DNA of 64,000 bases from an uncultured Dehalococcoidia bacterium (lineage in GTDB: Bacteria > Chloroflexota > Dehalococcoidia > Lucifugimonadales > G958296245): NCBI GenBank assembly GCA_958296245.1, contig OY282458.1, positions 372,001 through 436,000 on the forward strand, given 5' to 3'. Both the position numbers and the translations under genes were made by a program. The stretch's first letter is position 1, and the number at the start of each line of letters is the position of its first letter. The notes under the pieces are model-generated. The model made no database searches. It was not told the DNA's origin and worked only from the letters and a program-made list of their open reading frames with translations. This document shows positions 61,145-64,000 of this stretch, one piece after another.

Positions 61145-61260
61145 CTGGTCCCTCCCGCTGCAAGGCCCTAGCTGTCCCTCGAAGCCTTGACACAGCCGCG
61201 TTAGTGGTACATAAAGTATACCCAATCCGAGCACCCCGCACTGTCCCGCCTCCCTACATA

Positions 61261-61451
61261 TGTGAGGGGAAGCTGTTCAGACTCTGTGAGACCCGAAGGG
61301 GGGAGTCCGGAGAGGCTTCCCTCTCCGGCGGGGGTCTGGGGGCTGTGCCCTCAGTTACCAAGGGGCGAGCGGGGATCTGAAGACGTCTGCTCTATCGGGG
61401 CTGCGCCAGTCGAAAAGGACCTCACGAAGTCCGAACAGTTACCGTGAGGGG
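61261..61451. mobile_element. MITE-like element, about 174 bp, with target duplication
   Basis: The ends GAAGCTGTTCAG (61269 on) and CCGAACAGTTAC (to 61442) are inverted repeats of the family. GTGAGGGG occurs on both sides (61262-61269 and 61444-61451). Interior wording (GACCCGAAGGGGGGAGTCCGG, GGCGGGGGTCTGGGGGCTGTGCCC, AGACGTCTGC) matches 44.3 kb. The right duplication lies directly in the leader of the next gene. Confidence 0.75.
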
Positions 61452-61464
61452 AAGAGGAGTGGCT

Positions 61465-62529
61465 ATGAAGCGTTACCGGGTGGCAATAATCGGCTTGGGC
61501 CGGATGGGCAGCACGTTGGACATATCCGTTGCCGAGGCGAGCAACGCCAGCGACCGGCTCGAGGTGGTCGCCGGCGCGGACATCCTGGAGCACAGGCGCG
61601 AGGCCTTCAAACAGACGTGGGGCGTCGAGGCCGTCTACGACGACTACCTGCGGATGATCGAGGAGCAAGAGCCGGACGTCGTGGCGATATGCACCACCGC
61701 CACGGGGGTACAGAAGCCCGGCTCCCGCGCGCCCTCCACCGATTTCCGGGGCGACCTTCACGCCGAGATGACGGTCAGGGCCGCGGATGCGGGAGTCCCC
61801 ATGATCTTCTGCGAGAAGGCCATGGCCTGCTCGCCCAGGGCGGCTGACGAAATCCTGGAGGCGTGCCACCGCACCGGCGCTCTGCTCAATACGGGAGTCC
61901 TGATGCGGTTCAACGACCGGTTCGCCGCCGTCCGCGACATCATCGCCAGGGGCGACGTCGGCAAGCCGCTGTACGCCGTCGCCTATACCGAGTCCAACAC
62001 CCTCATGCACATGCACATCCACTCGCTGGACATGGTCTCGTACCTCATCGGCGACCCTGGCGTAGCTTCCGTTAGAGGCGAGCTGATGCCCAGGAGCACG
62101 AGGGTGGAGGGGAACAGGCTTGAGAAAGACCCGCGCGCGACGTACCACGCCAGGTTCGCCAACGGCGTCGAGGCCTGGGCCCTGCCCGCAGGCCCCAGGG
62201 ATTTCGAGGTGATCGGCGACGAGGGCATGGTGCGGGCGATGAAGTCCGCCGAAACCCTCTCCCGGTGGGAGATTCGCCCCGGCACGGCGTCGAGCGCCGA
62301 ATGGTTCCAGATCGACGCCCCCAAGGCGGTCGACGAGAACCTCACGACGCAGACCTGCCTCGAGGACCTGGTCGAGGCATACGAGACCGGCCGCCCCACG
62401 CGCGGCAACGTCGACGTCACCCACAACATCACCGAGGCGTGCCTGGCGGTCGCCGAGAGCCACCGCAGAGGCGGCGAATGGGTCGACCTGCCCATGAGCA
62501 ACCGCGGCCTCTACGTCTTCCACGTATAG
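61465..62529 (+). CDS. Gfo/Idh/MocA-family oxidoreductase
   Basis: A 354-residue NAD(P)-dependent sugar or polyol dehydrogenase. VAIIGLGRMGSTLD is the coenzyme loop; EKAMACSPRAADEIL contains the EKP-like lysine (here EKAM), and NTGVLMRFNDRF and HMHIHSLDMVSYLIGD supply the catalytic region. ATG 61465 has AGGAG seven bases upstream. A transposon-like repeat ends 14-20 bases before the start, so its leader may have been altered. Substrate unknown. Confidence 0.88.
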   Translation: MKRYRVAIIGLGRMGSTLDISVAEASNASDRLEVVAGADILEHRREAFKQTWGVEAVYDDYLRMIEEQEPDVVAICTTATGVQKPGSRAPSTDFRGDLHAEMTVRAADAGVPMIFCEKAMACSPRAADEILEACHRTGALLNTGVLMRFNDRFAAVRDIIARGDVGKPLYAVAYTESNTLMHMHIHSLDMVSYLIGDPGVASVRGELMPRSTRVEGNRLEKDPRATYHARFANGVEAWALPAGPRDFEVIGDEGMVRAMKSAETLSRWEIRPGTASSAEWFQIDAPKAVDENLTTQTCLEDLVEAYETGRPTRGNVDVTHNITEACLAVAESHRRGGEWVDLPMSNRGLYVFHV

Positions 62530-62546
62530 CGGCTGATGCGGAAGAC

Positions 62547-64000
62547 ATGATCCCCATCAGGCTAACCCTCAGGAACTTCATCTGCTACGGGGAAGATGCC
62601 CCCACCCTGGACCTCGAGTCCGTACACGTCGCGTGCCTGTCGGGGCAGAACGGCCACGGCAAGTCCGCGCTCCTGGACGCCATAACGTGGGCCGTCTGGG
62701 GCAGGGCGCGCGCGCGCACCCAGGAGCTGGTCCACCAGGGCAAGGGCGCGATGAGCGTGGAACTGGAGTTTGACGCCCGAGGCCAACGCTATCGCATCGT
62801 ACGGCGCCACTCCAGGCCCGCCGCCGGGCGGCAGGGCCCGGGCACGACGCTGCTCGACCTTCAGGCCTCCTCCGGCAATGGCTTCCGAGCCATAACCGGA
62901 GGCACCGTACGCGAGACCGAGGCCCTCATTCGAGGCGTCGTCCACATGGACTACGACACCTTCGTCAACACCGCCTTCCTCCTTCAGGGGCGCGCCGATA
63001 TGTTCACCAGGAGCAAACCCTCAGAGCGGAAGGAGTGCCTGGCGGAGGTGCTCGACCTTTCGTACTACGAGGACCTGGAGGAACGCGCCAAGGCCCAAGG
63101 CAATCTGATACAGGACTCGCTCAAGGATGCCGACGCGGAGATTGCTCAGCTGAGGCGCGGCTTGGAAGCTAGGAGCGAGCATGAAGCCGCGCTGGAGGAC
63201 GCCAGGGCGTCCATAGAGCGCCTTGCCCCGGCTGTCGAGGCCGCCCGGATCCGTCGCGACGCGCAGAGAAGCAAGGTAGATCTCCTGCGGAAAATGGGCC
63301 AGGAGCGCGACGGCCTGCAGGCAAGGATAGCCGCGGGCCGGTCCGAGATGGACGTGTTGGACCGTCAGAAGCGGAACCACGAGAGGCGCGCCGCCGATTA
63401 CCAGGCCCTGATGGAGCGCCGCGCGGAGATCAGGGAGGGCTTCGACGGCCTGGAGCAGGCCCGGAAGAAGTCGGACCGGCTCGCCGACGCTTACGGGCGC
63501 CTGATGAACCTACAGAATCAGATGGCGCCGCTCGACCGGGAGGTCGCCGTGCAGCGTGAGCGGCTGTCCAGTCTCCTGTCCCAACTCGACGGCAATATCG
63601 AGGGCCTGGAGTCTAAGGCTGCGTTGATGGCCCAGATAGATCAGCAGCGCGTCGTCCTTGCGGAGGAAGAAGAGACCCTCGAAGCCGCAAGGAAGGCCCT
63701 TGCTAAGAAGACAGGCGACGCCCTTGATCTGCTGGCTCGGCTCGGTTCTCTCGAGGACGCTAATACCGCCCTGAAGCAGAAGATGGAGGAGACCCGCCAG
63801 AAGTTCGACATCCTCCAGCAGGAGGACGCCGAGTGCCCCGTATGCCGGCAACCCCTGGGGCCCGGGGACAGGGGCCACGTACGCGCTGAGTACGAGAGGC
63901 AGGGGAAGGAGGCCGGACGGCGCTACAGGGACAACGCCTCCGAGCAAGACCGCCTGAGGGAGACCCACTCCAGGCTGGCGGCTGAGGTTTCCAGGCTGGA
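62547..64000 (+). CDS. sbcC: Nuclease SbcCD subunit C (Rad50-like), 5' part
   Basis: The frame runs open off the end of the window after 484 codons. It begins MIPIRLTLRNFICYGEDAPT, and SGQNGHGKS (32-40) is Walker A of the ABC/SMC type. The signature FLLQGRADMFTRSKPSERKE follows. Long coiled coils (about 165-600) carry the zinc hook CPVC at 430-433. SbcC with SbcD opens hairpins and processes DNA ends. It starts 17 bp after the oxidoreductase stop. No sbcD is visible in the window. Confidence 0.9.
   Translation, partial: MIPIRLTLRNFICYGEDAPTLDLESVHVACLSGQNGHGKSALLDAITWAVWGRARARTQELVHQGKGAMSVELEFDARGQRYRIVRRHSRPAAGRQGPGTTLLDLQASSGNGFRAITGGTVRETEALIRGVVHMDYDTFVNTAFLLQGRADMFTRSKPSERKECLAEVLDLSYYEDLEERAKAQGNLIQDSLKDADAEIAQLRRGLEARSEHEAALEDARASIERLAPAVEAARIRRDAQRSKVDLLRKMGQERDGLQARIAAGRSEMDVLDRQKRNHERRAADYQALMERRAEIREGFDGLEQARKKSDRLADAYGRLMNLQNQMAPLDREVAVQRERLSSLLSQLDGNIEGLESKAALMAQIDQQRVVLAEEEETLEAARKALAKKTGDALDLLARLGSLEDANTALKQKMEETRQKFDILQQEDAECPVCRQPLGPGDRGHVRAEYERQGKEAGRRYRDNASEQDRLRETHSRLAAEVSRL

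Noticed and set aside
1-64000. CRISPR arrays, rRNA genes, riboswitches
   Set aside because: No regularly spaced repeat array, rRNA or recognisable riboswitch core was seen on reading both strands; the only clear RNA gene is tRNA-Leu.

Overview
The window looks like a chromosomal segment of a GC-rich member of the Chloroflexota, probably a Dehalococcoidia/SAR202-type lineage. This is inferred from the DUF2298 (YYY-motif) membrane protein, the Holliday-junction-endonuclease-like membrane protein, the fused AroK-AroB, the high GC content judged by eye, and many environmental-type oxidoreductases, MFS carriers and dipicolinate-synthase-like enzymes. No 16S rRNA is present, so placement is inference.

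Layout. 1-7.1 kb: a Lon-substrate-binding-domain gene fragment, then catabolic-looking enzymes (DHDPS-like, bicupin, Zn-alcohol dehydrogenase, metal-dependent hydrolase, aldo/keto reductase, CoA-binding protein) and an AlaX editing protein. 7.3-11.8 kb: a giant membrane glycosyltransferase-like protein. 12-13.7 kb: an OLD-family nuclease between two small transposon-like repeats. 14-15.2 kb: an MFS carrier. 15.25-23.7 kb: an accessory island that is visibly richer in A+T. It holds a four-gene operon (GHKL ATPase, unknown protein, DUF6339-like protein, PAPS-reductase-like PP-loop protein), an ABC exporter with a remnant of a peptide-ligase ATP-grasp gene, HigBA, and a PLD/zinc-ribbon protein. 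The island also carries two pairs of long direct repeats and a chimeric joint between higA and the MFS gene.

23.7-30.4 kb: carB, a PD-(D/E)XK-like protein, DUF2277 and a glycoside-hydrolase-like protein. 30.4-41.5 kb: a long minus-strand run (alaS, ruvX, aroE, aroKB, tauE-like, tgt, two SDRs, a zinc-ribbon glycosyltransferase, DUF167). 41.6-47.6 kb: MFS, ketopantoate-reductase-like, GH42-like and Fpg/Nei genes. 48-54.7 kb: tRNA-Leu, rny, ymdB, PHP phosphoesterase, plsY, a B-box-like membrane protein and a ClpP-fold protease. 55-64 kb: an Lrp regulator, a cation antiporter, gapA, yidC-khpB, pspAB-htpX, a Gfo/Idh/MocA oxidoreductase and a 5' portion of sbcC.

Main points of interest: (1) the four-gene GHKL/PP-loop operon, organised like a defence or DNA-modification module that I cannot match to a named system, with its first gene carrying two apparent single-C deletions; (2) the island's repeat architecture; (3) a family of small elements with terminal inverted repeats and 8-bp target duplications; (4) a decayed ATP-grasp/ABC exporter pair; (5) leaderless-type promoters; (6) a perfect 17-bp hairpin inside plsY.
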